A stretch of DNA of 64,000 nucleotides from Bacteroidota bacterium (GTDB lineage: Bacteria > Bacteroidota > Bacteroidia > Chitinophagales > Chitinophagaceae). The notes beneath the pieces are model-generated. The model had not been told where the DNA came from. It saw nothing but the letters and a program-made list of their open reading frames with translations, and ran no database searches. The translations under genes and the position numbers were made by a program. The stretch covers positions 248,001 through 312,000 of the forward strand of contig JAEWHC010000009.1 in NCBI GenBank assembly GCA_023387985.1, read 5' to 3'. This document shows positions 63,369 to 64,000 of the stretch, one piece after another (position 1 is the stretch's first letter; every line of letters begins with the position of its first letter).

Positions 63369-64000
63369 TCAGGAGTTCAATCTGCGCCGGCACAATGCCA
63401 CATTCTCAATATGCAATGTCTGTGGAAACATATCCATCGGCTGGCATTTCACAACATCATATTTTTCTGACAACATGCGAAGGTCGCGGGCCTGCGTGGC
63501 CGGGTTGCAACTCACATAAACCACTGTTGGCGCTTCCATTTCCAGGATTTGCTGCACCAGTTTTTCATGCATACCCGCCCTCGGCGGATCGGTGATGATC
63601 ACATCCGGGCGGCCTTCGGCGGCAAAGAATGCGGGTGTACAGATCTTCGCCACATCCCCGGCGAAGAACCTGCAATGTGCCAAGTTATTGAGTGCGGCAT
63701 TTGCTTTGGCATCTTCAATGGCTTCTGCCACCACTTCTACACCTATAATCTTTTTGGCCTGGTGGCTGCAAAAAATGCCGATGCTCCCGGTGCCGCAATA
63801 CAGATCGTAAACGATCTCATTTCCGGTGAGCCCCGCAAAATCGCGTGTAATGCGGTAAAGCTTTTCCGCCTGCCGGGTGTTGGTTTGAAAAAACGATTTC
63901 GGTCCAATCAGGAACTCAAAATCCTCCAGTTTTTCTTTCGCGTGCCGTGGACCTGCGAAAAGCTTTGGTTCCAGCCCTTCCATGCTGTCATTCCACTTTT
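63369..64000 (-). CDS. rlmD: 23S rRNA uracil-C5-methyltransferase (RlmD/RumA-like), 3' part
   Basis: C-terminal 210 residues of a TrmA/RumA-family SAM methyltransferase; the frame is open to the window edge, so the start is missing. Seen: GPKSFFQTNTRQAEKLY (target recognition), SAM motif VYDLYCGTGSIGIF, ITDPPRAGMHEKLVQQI, catalytic Cys in VVYVSCNPATQARDL, and the C-terminal QPMDMFPQTLHIENVALCRR. RlmD methylates U1939 of 23S rRNA; related RlmC and TrmA act elsewhere, so the exact target is not settled from this part. An N-terminal TRAM domain would lie outside. Confidence 0.87.
   Translation of the reverse strand, partial: KWNDSMEGLEPKLFAGPRHAKEKLEDFEFLIGPKSFFQTNTRQAEKLYRITRDFAGLTGNEIVYDLYCGTGSIGIFCSHQAKKIIGVEVVAEAIEDAKANAALNNLAHCRFFAGDVAKICTPAFFAAEGRPDVIITDPPRAGMHEKLVQQILEMEAPTVVYVSCNPATQARDLRMLSEKYDVVKCQPMDMFPQTLHIENVALCRRRLNS

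Overview
The window looks like ordinary chromosome from a member of the Bacteroidota, probably near the Chitinophagaceae (inference). Evidence: many starts lack a Shine-Dalgarno sequence, promoters repeatedly fit the Bacteroidota -7 element TAnnTTTG, and the gene set includes TonB-dependent receptors, an S46 dipeptidyl peptidase, a tricorn-like S41 protease, GTP-type PEP carboxykinase, a single-chain glycyl-tRNA synthetase, YceI proteins and DUF4230. I see no rRNA, tRNA, CRISPR array, phage or insertion sequence.

Layout. 0-4 kb: end of a membrane-anchored protein, thiL, an acyl-CoA dehydrogenase and an App1-type phosphatase split by a one-base frameshift. 4.2-9.2 kb: a hexuronate catabolism cluster (uxaC, small ORF, kdgK, eda, MFS transporter) carrying uronates to pyruvate and glyceraldehyde-3-phosphate. 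9.3-13.2 kb: xseAB, then btuB under a promoter and cobalamin riboswitch. 13.4-18 kb: a second TonB receptor diverging from a permease/PLP-enzyme pair. 18-31 kb: Ada, a CPA2 antiporter, a small secreted protein, a membrane-tethered AraC regulator, an SMR exporter, a double-domain esterase, glpD, a Rossmann oxidoreductase, a hydrolase and a deaminase. 31-37.3 kb: tricorn-like protease and a YceI-porin-YceI cluster with an FNR-like box upstream. 38-46 kb: pckA, TM2 protein, an AsmA-like protein with a perfect 27-bp palindrome just upstream, glycyl-tRNA synthetase and a thioesterase.

46.2-50.06 kb is the most interesting locus: a five-gene operon reading right to left, Rrf2 regulator, AhpD-like protein, CuA subunit II, heme-copper subunit I and SCO copper chaperone. 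Subunit I keeps all six metal-ligand histidines but has Asn where oxygen reductases carry the cross-linked active-site Tyr. The Rrf2 protein has three cysteines spaced as in Fe-S sensors such as NsrR/IscR. I infer a CuA-type nitric oxide reductase with its own regulator rather than a terminal oxidase.

50-64 kb: DUF4230 protein, uvrA, a GreA/Rnk-like protein, adenine deaminase, a pRiA4b ORF-3-like protein flanked by GGTTGA-type repeats, miaA, a fatty acid hydroxylase family protein, a DPP11-type peptidase, prfA and the 3' part of an RlmD-like methyltransferase running off the right edge.
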